Shown: positions 52,796 to 61,048, counted from the first letter of the stretch. The stretch: DNA of 64,000 nt from Candidatus Sphingomonas colombiensis (GCA_029202845.1 CP119315.1:2635001-2699000), one strand, 5' to 3'. Notes: a model not told the origin generated them from the letters alone. Made by a program: numbers and translations.

Positions 52796-53239
52796 TCAGG
52801 GCAGGGCATATCCCACCGTCGATTGCGCGATCAATCGGGTCTCGTCACCCTGCCAGATGCGAACATCCACCGTCGCCAGTCGTCGCCCGAGCTTCAGGAT
52901 CGCGGCGTCGGCGAAAATCGGCTCGAATCGACAGGCGCGCAGAAAGGATATGGACAGGGCGTTGGTCACCGCCATCGCTTCCGGGCCATGGTGGGCGGCG
53001 ATGATCGCATAAGCGGCGAGGTCGACCAGCGTCATCAGCGTTGGCCCAGAAACGATATTGCCGGGCCGCTTCATGGAAGCGTCCGGATCGAGCCGTATGC
53101 GCAGATGATTGAGCCGCAGCGCTTCGATCTTTCCCAGATTCGGGCGCGCGGGGGGCGGAAATGCTTCTTCGAGAAAGAGCCTGACCTGATCCGCCGTCAA
53201 TCGCAGATGCAGGGCTGGGGAGGTCGCGTGAGAGGTCAT
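52796..53239 (-). CDS. PaaI-family hotdog-fold thioesterase
   Basis: Acyl-CoA thioesterase-like protein of 147 residues. RPGNIVSGPTLMTLVDLAAY is the hotdog helix with the conserved Gly and Asp, AVTNALSISFLRAC is the following strand, and RLATVDVRIWQGDETRLIAQ completes the fold. Stand-alone gene between GST and engB. Substrate unknown. Confidence 0.9.
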   Translation of the reverse strand: MTSHATSPALHLRLTADQVRLFLEEAFPPPARPNLGKIEALRLNHLRIRLDPDASMKRPGNIVSGPTLMTLVDLAAYAIIAAHHGPEAMAVTNALSISFLRACRFEPIFADAAILKLGRRLATVDVRIWQGDETRLIAQSTVGYALP

Positions 53240-53282
53240 CGGTCTCCACTATCGACAACGAACCGCGCGCGCACCATCCCGC

Positions 53283-53927
53283 TTAGGTGCTGATCGCCTC
53301 GATCACCGCGGCGCGCAGTTCGGGGATGCCCATCCCGCCTTCGGACGAGGTGGCGATGATGTCGGGATGCGCGGCGGGGCGCTTGCGCACCTCCTCTGCG
53401 GTGCGCTCCGCGACGGCGGCAAGATCGGTCGCCTTCACCTTATCCGCCTTGGTGAGGACGAGGCGATAGCTCACCGCCGCGCGATCGAGCATCTCAAGGA
53501 TTTCGCGATCGACTTCCTTGATGCCGTGGCGGCTGTCGATCAGCACCAACGCGCGCTTGAGCTGCTGCCGCCCGCGCAGATAGTCGTTCACGAGGAAGCG
53601 CCACTTCTTCACCATGTCCTTCGGCGCCTTGGCGAAGCCATAGCCGGGCATGTCGACCACGCGGAAGGCGAGGGGGGTGCCGACGTCGAAGAAGTTCAGC
53701 TCCTGCGTGCGCCCCGGCGTGACCGAGGTGCGCGCCAGTGCCTTGCGCCCGGTGAGGGCGTTGATCAGTGACGACTTGCCCACGTTCGACCGCCCGGCGA
53801 ACGCCACTTCCGGCACGATCGCATCGGGCAGGAATTGCAGCGCGGGCGCCGATTTCAGGAACTCGATCGGGCCGGCGAAAATCTTTCGCGCGGCCTCGAT
53901 CTGTTCGTTCTCGAAAGGCGCCGTCAC
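53283..53927 (-). CDS. engB: Ribosome biogenesis GTP-binding protein YihA/YsxC (EngB)
   Basis: GTPase for 50S subunit assembly. 214 residues. G1 is FAGRSNVGKSSLINAL, G3 DMPGYGFAKA, G4 VLTKADKVK, and G5-like ATSSEGGMGI. Its ATG overlaps the yidC stop as ATGA, so it is the last gene of rpmH-rnpA-yidD-yidC-engB. Confidence 0.97.
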   Translation of the reverse strand: MTAPFENEQIEAARKIFAGPIEFLKSAPALQFLPDAIVPEVAFAGRSNVGKSSLINALTGRKALARTSVTPGRTQELNFFDVGTPLAFRVVDMPGYGFAKAPKDMVKKWRFLVNDYLRGRQQLKRALVLIDSRHGIKEVDREILEMLDRAAVSYRLVLTKADKVKATDLAAVAERTAEEVRKRPAAHPDIIATSSEGGMGIPELRAAVIEAIST

Positions 53928-55624
53928 TTGGATGTGGCCTCAAGCAACGCCGGGTGGCGTGCATAGAGCACACGCTGCTGGACGATCGTGATGATGTTGG
54001 TGGTGATCCAGTAAACCTGCAGGCCGACCGCGAACGGCGCCATCACGAACATCAGCACCCAGGGCATCAGCGCGAAGACCTGCTTCTGCGTATCGTCCAT
54101 CGGCGTCGGGTTCAGCTTGAACTGGAAGTACATGCTGATGCCCAGGATGATCGGGATCACGCCGATCGCCAGGAAATGCGGCGGGGTGAAGCTGAGGAGG
54201 CCGAACAGGTTCACCGGGGTGAGCGGATCGGGCGCCGACAGATCCTTGATCCACGCGACGAACGGCTGATGACGCATTTCGATCGTCAGCATCAGCACCT
54301 TGTACAGCGCGTAGAAGATCGGAATCTGGAGCAGCGTGGGTAGGCAGCCCGCGAGCGGATTGACCTTCTCCGCCTTGTAGAGCGCCATGATCTCCTGCTG
54401 CTGGCGCTGCTTGTCGTCCTTGAAGCGCTCCTGGATCGCCTTCATCTTCGGCTGCACGGCACGCATATGCGCCATCGAGGCATATTGCCGCTGCGCAATC
54501 GGGAAGACGAGCGCGCGGATCGTGAAGGTCAGCAGGATGATCGCCACGCCGAAATTGCCGACCATGCGGAACAGCCAGTCGAGATAATAGAAGATCGGCT
54601 TTTCGATGATGCGGAACCAGCCCCAGTCGATCGCATAGTCGAGCTTCGTCGCGCCTTCCTTGTCGGTATAGCGATCGAGCAGCTTCACTTCCTTCGCACC
54701 GGCAAAGAAGCGCGAGGTCTGCGTCAGTTCGCGGCCCGGCGGCAGCAACTGGGGCGCGGCGGTATAATCAGCCTGATAGCTGCTGTTCGCGCCGGCGCGG
54801 AACTGGCCGTCGAAGCTGCGCGCCTGATCGGGCAGCAGCGCGGTCAGCCAATATTTGTCGGTGAAGCCGAGCCAGCCGCCGGTCGAGGTGAATTTCTGCG
54901 GCTCCTTGTCCACATCCTTGAAATTCGGGGCGTAGTTGGCGGCGCCATTGGCGACGGACATCGGGCCGGTGTGGATCGTCCAGCTTGCCGGATCCTTCGA
55001 CACGCCGACGCGATTGACGAGGCCGTAAGTCGCGACGGGCACCGCGTTCTGGCCGCCGTTGGCGACCGTCTGGCGAACCGCGAACATATAGTCCTTGTCC
55101 ACCGACAGCTCGATCTGGAAGCGCTGGCCGTTGGCGTTGGCCGCGCTGAGCGTGACCGGCTTGCCCGGCGCGAGGACGGTGGACGAGGCCGTCCACACCG
55201 CATCGGCGGCGGGCGGCGCGAGGCCGTCGTCGCGCCAGCCGAAGGCCGCGAAATTGGCGTCGGTCGTCCCGGCCGGCGAAAGGAGACGGATCGGCGGCGA
55301 GTTCTTCGCGATCGTATCCTTGTAATTGGTGAGCACCAGATCGTCGATCCGCGCACCCTTCAGGTTGATCGAGCCCTGCATGGTGGGGGTGTCGATCTTC
55401 ACGCGCGGCGTCTCGCCCAGCACGACGTTGCGATCGCGGACCGCGCCGGGGGATTCGGCGGTCGCGGCGGTCTGGCCCTCGACAACCTTGGTCTTGCCGC
55501 CCTCGATCTTCGTCACCGGCGGGTTGGCGGCCGGGAAGAAACGGTTCTGGAGCACGGGCCAGCCGAACAGGATCAGCGCGGCGATAACCGCGAACAGCAC
55601 GAAATTCTTGTTTTCTTGGCTCAC
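53924..55624 (-). CDS. yidC: Membrane protein insertase YidC
   Basis: Oxa1-type insertase of 566 residues. First transmembrane helix FVLFAVIAALILFGWPVLQN, a large periplasmic beta-supersandwich domain (about 60-330), then the conserved C-terminal core with FGVAIILLTFTIRALVFPIA, LLQIPIFYALYKVLM and IIRIVQQ-like NIITIVQQRVL. Coiled region QERFKDDKQRQQQEIMALYK faces the cytosol. Overlaps engB. Confidence 0.97.
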   Translation of the reverse strand: MSQENKNFVLFAVIAALILFGWPVLQNRFFPAANPPVTKIEGGKTKVVEGQTAATAESPGAVRDRNVVLGETPRVKIDTPTMQGSINLKGARIDDLVLTNYKDTIAKNSPPIRLLSPAGTTDANFAAFGWRDDGLAPPAADAVWTASSTVLAPGKPVTLSAANANGQRFQIELSVDKDYMFAVRQTVANGGQNAVPVATYGLVNRVGVSKDPASWTIHTGPMSVANGAANYAPNFKDVDKEPQKFTSTGGWLGFTDKYWLTALLPDQARSFDGQFRAGANSSYQADYTAAPQLLPPGRELTQTSRFFAGAKEVKLLDRYTDKEGATKLDYAIDWGWFRIIEKPIFYYLDWLFRMVGNFGVAIILLTFTIRALVFPIAQRQYASMAHMRAVQPKMKAIQERFKDDKQRQQQEIMALYKAEKVNPLAGCLPTLLQIPIFYALYKVLMLTIEMRHQPFVAWIKDLSAPDPLTPVNLFGLLSFTPPHFLAIGVIPIILGISMYFQFKLNPTPMDDTQKQVFALMPWVLMFVMAPFAVGLQVYWITTNIITIVQQRVLYARHPALLEATSK

Positions 55625-55651
55625 GTCAGATCCTGTCTCTGGCGATTCTGG

Positions 55652-55864
55652 TTACGGCACGGGGTCATAGCCGTGCCCGCCCCACGGATGGCAGCGCGCG
55701 ATGCGTTTGGCCGCGAGCCAGCTTCCGCGCGCAGCCCCATAGCGGCGAAGTGCCTCGATTGCATAGGCGGAACACGAAGGCTGATAGCGGCACGTGGGTG
55801 GCAACACCACCGACGGCCCGACCTGCCACGCGCGGACAAGCAGCACGAGCAGGCGCGAGATCAT
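55652..55864 (-). CDS. yidD: Membrane protein insertion efficiency factor YidD
   Basis: Small membrane-associated protein of 70 residues. The family pattern TCRYQPSCSAYAIEALRRYG with three Cys, and CHPWGGHGYDPVP at the C-terminus. Its ATG overlaps the rnpA stop as ATGA; yidC follows after 27 bases. Confidence 0.95.
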   Translation of the reverse strand: MISRLLVLLVRAWQVGPSVVLPPTCRYQPSCSAYAIEALRRYGAARGSWLAAKRIARCHPWGGHGYDPVP

Positions 55865-56205
55865 CGCCGTCGCGCCTTGGCCAGCGCCTTGGCCAGCTCG
55901 TCGCGCAGCAGGGAATAGGGGCGTTCGATGCCCGATTGCCGGCCGATCAGCACATGATCCGCGCCACCGATGCCGTCCGCCGGCATCAACTCACGCGCGA
56001 GTGCCCGCAACCGGCGTTTCATGCGGTTGCGCACCACGGCATTGCCGATTTTCTTGGTGACGGTGAAGCCGACACGGATCGTCTCGTCGCCGTCGTCGCG
56101 CGGGTGCACAAGCAAGACAAAGCCGGGCATCGGCACGCGACGCCCGGCGTTTGCGGCAAGAAATCCCGGTCGCCTGGTCAGCCGCGAAAGCGGCCGCAGG
56201 TTCAG
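55861..56205 (-). CDS. rnpA: Ribonuclease P protein component
   Basis: Protein subunit of RNase P, which matures tRNA 5' ends. From the CTG at 56205 the product is 114 residues, the usual length. LTRRPGFLAANAGRRVPMPG is the N-terminal core and TVTKKIGNAVVRNRMKRRLR the conserved RNR motif. No ATG, GTG or TTG lies in frame between the rpmH stop and this core. Either the rare CTG that overlaps the rpmH stop (CTGA) is used, or translation begins at ATG 56343, which would give 160 residues with an extension read through the whole of rpmH in another frame. Overlaps yidD. Confidence 0.9.
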   Translation of the reverse strand: MNLRPLSRLTRRPGFLAANAGRRVPMPGFVLLVHPRDDGDETIRVGFTVTKKIGNAVVRNRMKRRLRALARELMPADGIGGADHVLIGRQSGIERPYSLLRDELAKALAKARRR

Positions 56206-56336
56206 GCCGACAGCTTCTTGCGGCCGCGAGCGCGACGCGCCCGGATCACCGCCCGACCGCCCACCGTCGCCATCCGCGAACGGAAGCCGTGACGGCGTGC
56301 TCGCACCAGATTGCTCGGCTGAAAGGTCCGCTTCAT
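56202..56336 (-). CDS. rpmH: 50S ribosomal protein L34
   Basis: Short basic ribosomal protein of 44 residues. MKRTFQPSNLVRARRHGFRS then RMATVGGRAVIRARRARGRK and KLSA, exactly the L34 pattern. Ribosome site CGGGA seven bases before the ATG. Its stop overlaps the CTG that may start rnpA. A hairpin with a T-run lies 25-50 bases upstream. Confidence 0.97.
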   Translation of the reverse strand: MKRTFQPSNLVRARRHGFRSRMATVGGRAVIRARRARGRKKLSA

Positions 56337-56358
56337 CGTTCATTCCCGAATCTAAAAA

Positions 56359-56385
56359 ATCAAAGGCCGTCACAACAGGACGGCC
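56359..56385 (-). terminator. Terminator or attenuator just upstream of rpmH
   Basis: On the minus strand GGCCGTC (complement of 56379-56385), 7-base loop, GACGGCC (complement of 56365-56371), then TTTGATTTTTT. It can end the upstream PGPGW transcript; only about 22 bases separate it from rpmH, leaving little room for a separate promoter after it. Confidence 0.65.
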
Positions 56386-56422
56386 CGAACAGGGCGCCGC
56401 ATAGGCCGATGGTGCGCCCAAG

Positions 56423-56719
56423 TCAACGTGATCGCGTCCGTTGCTCGGCGCGATTGCGCGCGTGGCGGCGCAATGCGCTCGGGCGGCGCATCGTTCGATC
56501 GACGAGATGCCCGGTGCGCGGCCAGCGCCGCTTCAGCCGCGCCCAGCGCACCTGAGCCCAGCGCGAATTGCGCAGGATGAGAATCATTCCGCCCGCGAAC
56601 AGGAATACGCCGCCCGGCCCGGGCAGCGGCCCCATCACCGCCGCGCCAATCAACAGCAGCACGCCAAGCGTGAGCTGGATGATGCGGGACACAGGATGGC
56701 GCTGCGGCATGGCGGGCAT
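56423..56719 (-). CDS. PGPGW-type small transmembrane protein
   Basis: Membrane protein of 98 residues. Two hydrophobic helices (IIQLTLGVLLLIGAAVMG and GGVFLFAGGMILIL) joined by GPLPGPGG, the signature of the PGPGW family, and a very basic C-terminal tail of 45 residues with 15 Arg (RWAQVRWARLKRRWPRTGH). Start may be ATG 56719 or ATG 56710. Function unknown. It precedes the rpmH terminator-like hairpin and diverges from the comM gene. Confidence 0.82.
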   Translation of the reverse strand: MPAMPQRHPVSRIIQLTLGVLLLIGAAVMGPLPGPGGVFLFAGGMILILRNSRWAQVRWARLKRRWPRTGHLVDRTMRRPSALRRHARNRAEQRTRSR

Positions 56720-56856
56720 TTGGGGCAGGTCCGGGGTGAGCGCAAGACGGGCGAACAATGGTTTTCGTTCGTGACGAAACCGGTATGAATGCCCGCTGTC
56801 CGGCCGGGCATTCGCGAAAAACAGCGATGGAGCGGTCGGGATCGACCGGGGGGAAA

Positions 56857-58365
56857 ATGGCAGCAATCGTCGCGACCGTCGCATATCTCGGGCTGGAGGC
56901 GCGCGGGGTTGAGGTGCAGGTGCAGCTCATTCCCGGGCTTCCGGCCTTCAATCTCGTCGGGCTGGCGGACAAGGCGGTGGCGGAAAGTCGCGAGCGGGTG
57001 AGGGGGGCGATCGCCGCGATGGGGCTGGCGTTGCCGCCGAAGCGGATCGCGGTGAACCTGTCGCCGGCCGATCTGCCCAAGGAAGGATCGCATTTCGATC
57101 TGCCGATCGCGCTTGGGCTGCTGGCCGCGATGGGCGTGGTCGATGCGGAGGCGCTGGCGGATTACGTCATCGTCGGCGAATTGACGCTCGACGGCCGGCT
57201 CGCGCCGTCGCCCGGCGTGCTGCTCGCGGCGCTTCATGCGGCGGAGACGGGCAAGGGGCTGATCTGCCCCGCCGCGCAGGGGCCGGAAGCGGCGTGGAGC
57301 GGATCGATCGAGGTGGTCGCCGCGCCCGATCTGATTTCGCTCATCAATCACCTGAAAGGGCATCAATTGCTCGCCACTCCGCAAAGGGGGGCAGTGGAGG
57401 AGTCGCGGACCGGCCCGGATCTGCGGCAGGTGAAGGGGCAGGAGACTGCGCGGCGCGCGCTGGAGATCGCGGCGGCGGGCGGCCACAATCTGCTTTTCGT
57501 CGGGCCTCCGGGCGCGGGCAAGTCGCTGATGGCGGCGTGCCTGCCCGGCATCCTCCCGCCGCTCGACGCGGGCGAGGCGCTGGAGGTGAGCATGGTCCAA
57601 TCTGTCGCTGGAACGCTGGCCGGTGGTCAATTGACGCGTACCCGCCCGTTTCGCAGCCCGCATCACAGCGCATCGATGGCCGCGCTGACCGGCGGCGGTT
57701 TGCGCGTGAAGCCGGGGGAGGTGAGCCTCGCGCATCTCGGCGTGCTGTTCCTCGATGAACTGCCGGAGTTTCAGCGCGCGGTGCTCGATTCGCTCCGTCA
57801 GCCGCTCGAATCCGGCACGGTGAGTGTCGCGCGCGCCAATGCGCATGTTACTTTTCCGGCGCGGGTGCAGCTTGTCGCGGCGATGAACCCGTGTCGCTGC
57901 GGGCATCTCGGCGATGCGAGCCTCGCCTGCGCCCGTGCGCCGAAATGCGCGGCGGATTATCAGGCGAAGGTGTCTGGCCCGCTGCTCGATCGAATCGATT
58001 TGCACGTGGAGGTGCAGGCGCTGTCCGCCGCCGATCTCGTCATGCCCGCCCCGGCGGAGGGCTCGGCGGAGGTCGGTGCCCGGGTCGCCGCGGCGCGGGC
58101 GGTGCAAACGGCGCGTTATCGTGACGATTCGGCGCGGACGAACGCGGAGGCCGATGGCGCGGTGCTCGATCAGGCGGCGACCCCGGACGAGGCGGGCCGT
58201 GCGCTGCTGGCGCAGGCCGCCGCGACGATGCGGCTATCGGCGCGTGGCTATACCCGCGTGTTGCGTGTCGCGCGGACGATCGCCGATCTCGCGGGCGCCG
58301 AAACCATTGGGCGGGTGCATGTCGCGGAGGCGTTGAGCTATCGACGGCGCGCGCCGGTCAGTTGA
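56857..58365 (+). CDS. comM: YifB/ComM family Mg-chelatase-like AAA+ ATPase
   Basis: Hexameric helicase-like ATPase of 502 residues, implicated in natural transformation in other bacteria. N-terminal Lon-substrate-like domain with VEVQVQLIPGLPAFNLVGLA and KEGSHFDLPIALGLLAAMGV. AAA+ core with Walker A LFVGPPGAGKSLMAACLPG, RPFRSPHHSASMAALTGGGL, Walker B GVLFLDELPEFQ, and the zinc-like NPCRCGHLGD. C-terminal helical domain. The ATG at 56857 follows GGGGGGAA; starts further upstream encode an atypical N-terminus. Confidence 0.95.
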   Translation: MAAIVATVAYLGLEARGVEVQVQLIPGLPAFNLVGLADKAVAESRERVRGAIAAMGLALPPKRIAVNLSPADLPKEGSHFDLPIALGLLAAMGVVDAEALADYVIVGELTLDGRLAPSPGVLLAALHAAETGKGLICPAAQGPEAAWSGSIEVVAAPDLISLINHLKGHQLLATPQRGAVEESRTGPDLRQVKGQETARRALEIAAAGGHNLLFVGPPGAGKSLMAACLPGILPPLDAGEALEVSMVQSVAGTLAGGQLTRTRPFRSPHHSASMAALTGGGLRVKPGEVSLAHLGVLFLDELPEFQRAVLDSLRQPLESGTVSVARANAHVTFPARVQLVAAMNPCRCGHLGDASLACARAPKCAADYQAKVSGPLLDRIDLHVEVQALSAADLVMPAPAEGSAEVGARVAAARAVQTARYRDDSARTNAEADGAVLDQAATPDEAGRALLAQAAATMRLSARGYTRVLRVARTIADLAGAETIGRVHVAEALSYRRRAPVS

Positions 58366-58398
58366 ACGGTGATTGATGAAAAGCCGAGGACCGATTCG

Positions 58399-58881
58399 AT
58401 GCTGATACGCCCCGCCACCGCCGCCGATGCGCCCGCGATCTGGTCCATCATCGCGCCGGTGATCCGTGCGGGCGAAACCTATGCGCTCGATCCGCTGATG
58501 AGCGAAGAGGCCGCGCTCGCTTATTGGCTGGGGGCGGACAAGGAGACGTTCGTGGCGGAAGAAGATGGTGCGATTCTCGGCACCTATTATCTTCGCGCCA
58601 ATCAGGCCGGTGGCGGCCGTCATGTTGCCAATTGCGGATATATGACCGCCGCCCAGGCCGCCGGGCGCGGCGTGGCACGGACGATGTGCCTTCACTCGAT
58701 CGAGCAGGCAAAGGCGCGCGGCTATCGTGCGATGCAGTTCAATTTCGTGGTCGCCAGCAACGAACGTGCGGTGCGGCTGTGGCAATCGCTCGGGTTCGAG
58801 ATCGTCGGGCGCCTGCCGGGCGCGTTCGAGCATCCGGCGCACGGCTTCGTCGATGCGCTGGTGATGTTCCGCGCGCTTTAG
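58399..58881 (+). CDS. GNAT-family N-acetyltransferase
   Basis: Acetyl-CoA-dependent acetyltransferase of 160 residues. MLIRPATAADAPAIWSIIAP is the first strand and helix, the acetyl-CoA loop reads AAGRGVARTMCLHSIEQAKA (a Q/RxxGxG/A variant), and FVVASNERAVRLWQSLGFEI is motif B. A GAGGA site precedes the ATG 58399 with good spacing; an upstream GTG would add ten residues. Its stop overlaps that of the convergent L,D-transpeptidase. Substrate unknown. Confidence 0.92.
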   Translation: MLIRPATAADAPAIWSIIAPVIRAGETYALDPLMSEEAALAYWLGADKETFVAEEDGAILGTYYLRANQAGGGRHVANCGYMTAAQAAGRGVARTMCLHSIEQAKARGYRAMQFNFVVASNERAVRLWQSLGFEIVGRLPGAFEHPAHGFVDALVMFRAL

Positions 58882-59522
58882 GCCGCCGTCACCGGCTGGC
58901 CGACGCTCAGCTTCTCGCCATGGGTGACGATCACCCGGTCGCCCAGCTTCACCGCATCGAACAGTTTCTTCGCGAACGGCTTGGGCACGCCGATGCAACC
59001 ATGGGTCATATAACCGTCACGCACGTCGCTGGCGTGGATCGAGATGCCGTCGTTGGTCAGCCGCAGCATATAGGGCATCGGGGCATCATAGATGTTCGAT
59101 ACGTGATCGGCATCCTTCTGCGTAATCGGATAGACCCCTGTCGGCGTCGGCTTGGCATCGGCGCCATACAGGACGGCGGCCGTGCCGATCTCATAGCCGT
59201 CGCGGAAGATGCTGATCACCTGCGCCGCGAGGTCGACGGTGATGACGATCCGTCCCGTCTTGGGAGCGGCGCTTTCGTCCCAATGGAAATCGCCCATCCG
59301 CATCACGCCCTTGATCGGCAGGACGTGCTTGACCGTATAAGCGGCCGGATCGCTGATGGCCGGGGCCGCCTCCCGCGCCGGGCGCGCCACCGGCGGCAAC
59401 TCGCGGGAGACGAGGATCGGGTGCGCCGCCGGGCGTGACGCCGCCAGCGTCACCGAGGTCGCGGCGCAAACCGTTGCTACACCAAGCGCGATGTAAGAGG
59501 GGTGGACCATATCGCGCGCCAT
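58878..59522 (-). CDS. L,D-transpeptidase (YkuD domain)
   Basis: Periplasmic peptidoglycan cross-linking or lipoprotein-anchoring transpeptidase of 214 residues. N-terminal signal or anchor (YIALGVATVCAATSVTLAAS), Pro/Ala-rich linker, YkuD domain (about 85-205) with IVITVDLAAQVISIF, and the active site DGISIHASDVRDGYMTHGC. After the catalytic Cys, Gly replaces the usual Arg (HGCIG), and Thr replaces Ser before the His. His and Cys are intact. Start may be 59522 or 59510. Confidence 0.9.
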   Translation of the reverse strand: MARDMVHPSYIALGVATVCAATSVTLAASRPAAHPILVSRELPPVARPAREAAPAISDPAAYTVKHVLPIKGVMRMGDFHWDESAAPKTGRIVITVDLAAQVISIFRDGYEIGTAAVLYGADAKPTPTGVYPITQKDADHVSNIYDAPMPYMLRLTNDGISIHASDVRDGYMTHGCIGVPKPFAKKLFDAVKLGDRVIVTHGEKLSVGQPVTAA

Positions 59523-59565
59523 AGCCGCTAAGTGGTTGCCATTCCGCTACCGGGCCGGGGATTGG

Positions 59566-60513
59566 TCACGCGCCGGCATCCGTGAGGCGGGCAAGCTGAT
59601 CGCCTGACAGTTTCAATCCGGTCGCGGGCATCAGATCGTTGAGCTGCGCGACGCTGGTGGCGCTGGCGATCGGCGCCGTGACGCCGGGCTGCGCGATCAG
59701 CCACGCCAGCGCGATCTGTGCGAGCGACGCACCGGTCTCCGTCGCTACGGCATCGAGCGCGTCGAGCACCGCGCGCCCCTTGCCTTCAAGCAGCTCCGCC
59801 ATCCGCCCGCCACGCACGCTTTTGCCTAGATCGTCGCGCGAGCGATATTTGCCGGTCAGAAAGCCCGAGGCGAGGCCGTAATAGGGCACAACGCCGATAT
59901 TGTGCTCCACGCAATAATCCTGAAGCTCGCCCTCGAACTTGTGGCGGCTGACGAGATTATATTCGGGCTGAAGCACGTGGTAGCGCGGAAGTCCGGCAGC
60001 GTTCGCCGCTTCGTTCGCAGATTTAAGCCGCGCAGCGTGGAAGTTCGATGCGCCCAGCACACGCACCTTGCCTGCGTCGATCAGCTTGCCGAACGCCTCC
60101 AGCGCGGCTTCCTGTGGCGTCGCTTCATCGTCCTGATGCGCGAAATAGAGGTCTATGCGATCGGTGCCGAGCCGCTTGAGCGACGCTTCGCAGGCCGCGG
60201 CGATCCGCGCCGGCGCGAGCTTTTCGCCGCCCTCGCCGGGCAACATGCCGACCTTGGTGGCGATCAGCACCCGATCGCGCTTGCCGCCGGAGCGCAGCCA
60301 TTCGCCGATCACCGTTTCGGATTCGCCGCCCTTATGGCCGGGCACCCACGCCGAATAGACATCGGCCGTGTCGATCATCGTGCCACCCGCGTCGACGAAG
60401 GCGTCGAGCACCGCGAAGCTGGTCGCGCGATCGGCGGTCCAGCCGAACACGTTGCCGCCCAGGACCAGCGGGGTGATTTCCAGATCTGTTGCGCCGAGAC
60501 GACATTTGGTCAT
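59566..60513 (-). CDS. Aldo/keto reductase
   Basis: NADPH-dependent reductase of 315 residues. Catalytic Asp and Tyr in MIDTADVYSAWVPGHKGGES, Lys in VLIATKVGMLPGE, His in YFAHQDDEATP, and the cofactor strand VLGASNFHAARL. C-terminal GVTAPIASATSVAQL is typical. Unlike the partial reductase at the window start, it lies in a coupled run after two small lipoprotein genes; its ATG overlaps the preceding stop as ATGA. Substrate unknown. Confidence 0.93.
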   Translation of the reverse strand: MTKCRLGATDLEITPLVLGGNVFGWTADRATSFAVLDAFVDAGGTMIDTADVYSAWVPGHKGGESETVIGEWLRSGGKRDRVLIATKVGMLPGEGGEKLAPARIAAACEASLKRLGTDRIDLYFAHQDDEATPQEAALEAFGKLIDAGKVRVLGASNFHAARLKSANEAANAAGLPRYHVLQPEYNLVSRHKFEGELQDYCVEHNIGVVPYYGLASGFLTGKYRSRDDLGKSVRGGRMAELLEGKGRAVLDALDAVATETGASLAQIALAWLIAQPGVTAPIASATSVAQLNDLMPATGLKLSGDQLARLTDAGA

Positions 60514-60686
60514 TGCCCATCCTCATCATTGCCGATCACCGCCGCCGCGCTGACGCTGTTGGCGTCGAGCATCGCGGCGGCCTCGTTCAACTGTCGTTCC
60601 TCATCCGCCGTGACCGCGCCGGGCGCCGCCGGTTGAGAGGAGCAGGCGGCGAGCAGCGCCAGCGACGCCCCCGCCGCGAACCGCAC
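60510..60686 (-). CDS. Tiny lipoprotein, unknown
   Basis: Predicted lipoprotein of 58 residues (60 if a TTG at 60692 is used). Signal peptide with lipobox: VRFAAGASLALLAACSSQPA, cleavage before the Cys of LAAC. The mature part is a short acidic helix (VTADEERQLNEAAAMLDANS, then VIGNDEDGQ). Overlaps the Ala-rich lipoprotein gene upstream and the aldo/keto reductase downstream (ATGA), so it is translated within that run. Not recognised. Confidence 0.7.
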   Translation of the reverse strand: MRFAAGASLALLAACSSQPAAPGAVTADEERQLNEAAAMLDANSVSAAAVIGNDEDGQ

Positions 60687-60688
60687 GA

Positions 60689-61048
60689 TCAATTCTTGTC
60701 GATCGCGTTGCCAGCATCTTTCAGCGCATTGCCGGTGGCGTTGCGCGCGCGATCGGCGCCGTTCTTGATCGCGTCACCCGCCTTGTCGAGGTGCCGGTCG
60801 AGCGACTTGTCGGCCTTTTCGCTGCCGGCTTTCAGCTTGTCGCCGGCGTTGTCCATCGCTGCGCCGGCGCGATCGAGCGCCTGATCGGTTGCGGCCTGCA
60901 CATCGTCCACCGCGTTGCGCGTGGTCGCGCCGAGATCCGCGCCGATCGCATTGGCGGCTTCCGCGCTCTGGTCCTGCGCGTTCTTGCTGCATGCGCCCAG
61001 GCTTGCAACGGCGGCAATTGCGACGGCGATGGTGGCGATACGCTTCAT
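60689..61048 (-). CDS. Ala/Asp/Lys-rich lipoprotein
   Basis: Lipoprotein of 119 residues with lipobox LGAC (MKRIATIAVAIAAVASLGAC). The mature part is one long amphipathic alternating helix rich in A, D, K and N, with repeats of the type DRAGAAMDNAGDKLKAG, SLDRHLDKAGDAIKNGADRA. Reminiscent of LEA-like and envelope coiled-coil proteins; function unknown. A GGGAG site precedes the ATG. It is the first gene of this three-gene run and diverges from the methionine operon. Confidence 0.8.
   Translation of the reverse strand: MKRIATIAVAIAAVASLGACSKNAQDQSAEAANAIGADLGATTRNAVDDVQAATDQALDRAGAAMDNAGDKLKAGSEKADKSLDRHLDKAGDAIKNGADRARNATGNALKDAGNAIDKN

Noticed and set aside
54467..55918. Antisense frame (483 codons) opposite yidC
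   Set aside because: yidC is complete and conserved; the antisense product has no features.
56650..58107. Antisense frame (485 codons) opposite comM
   Set aside because: comM is intact with Walker motifs; antisense product is Arg/His-rich noise.
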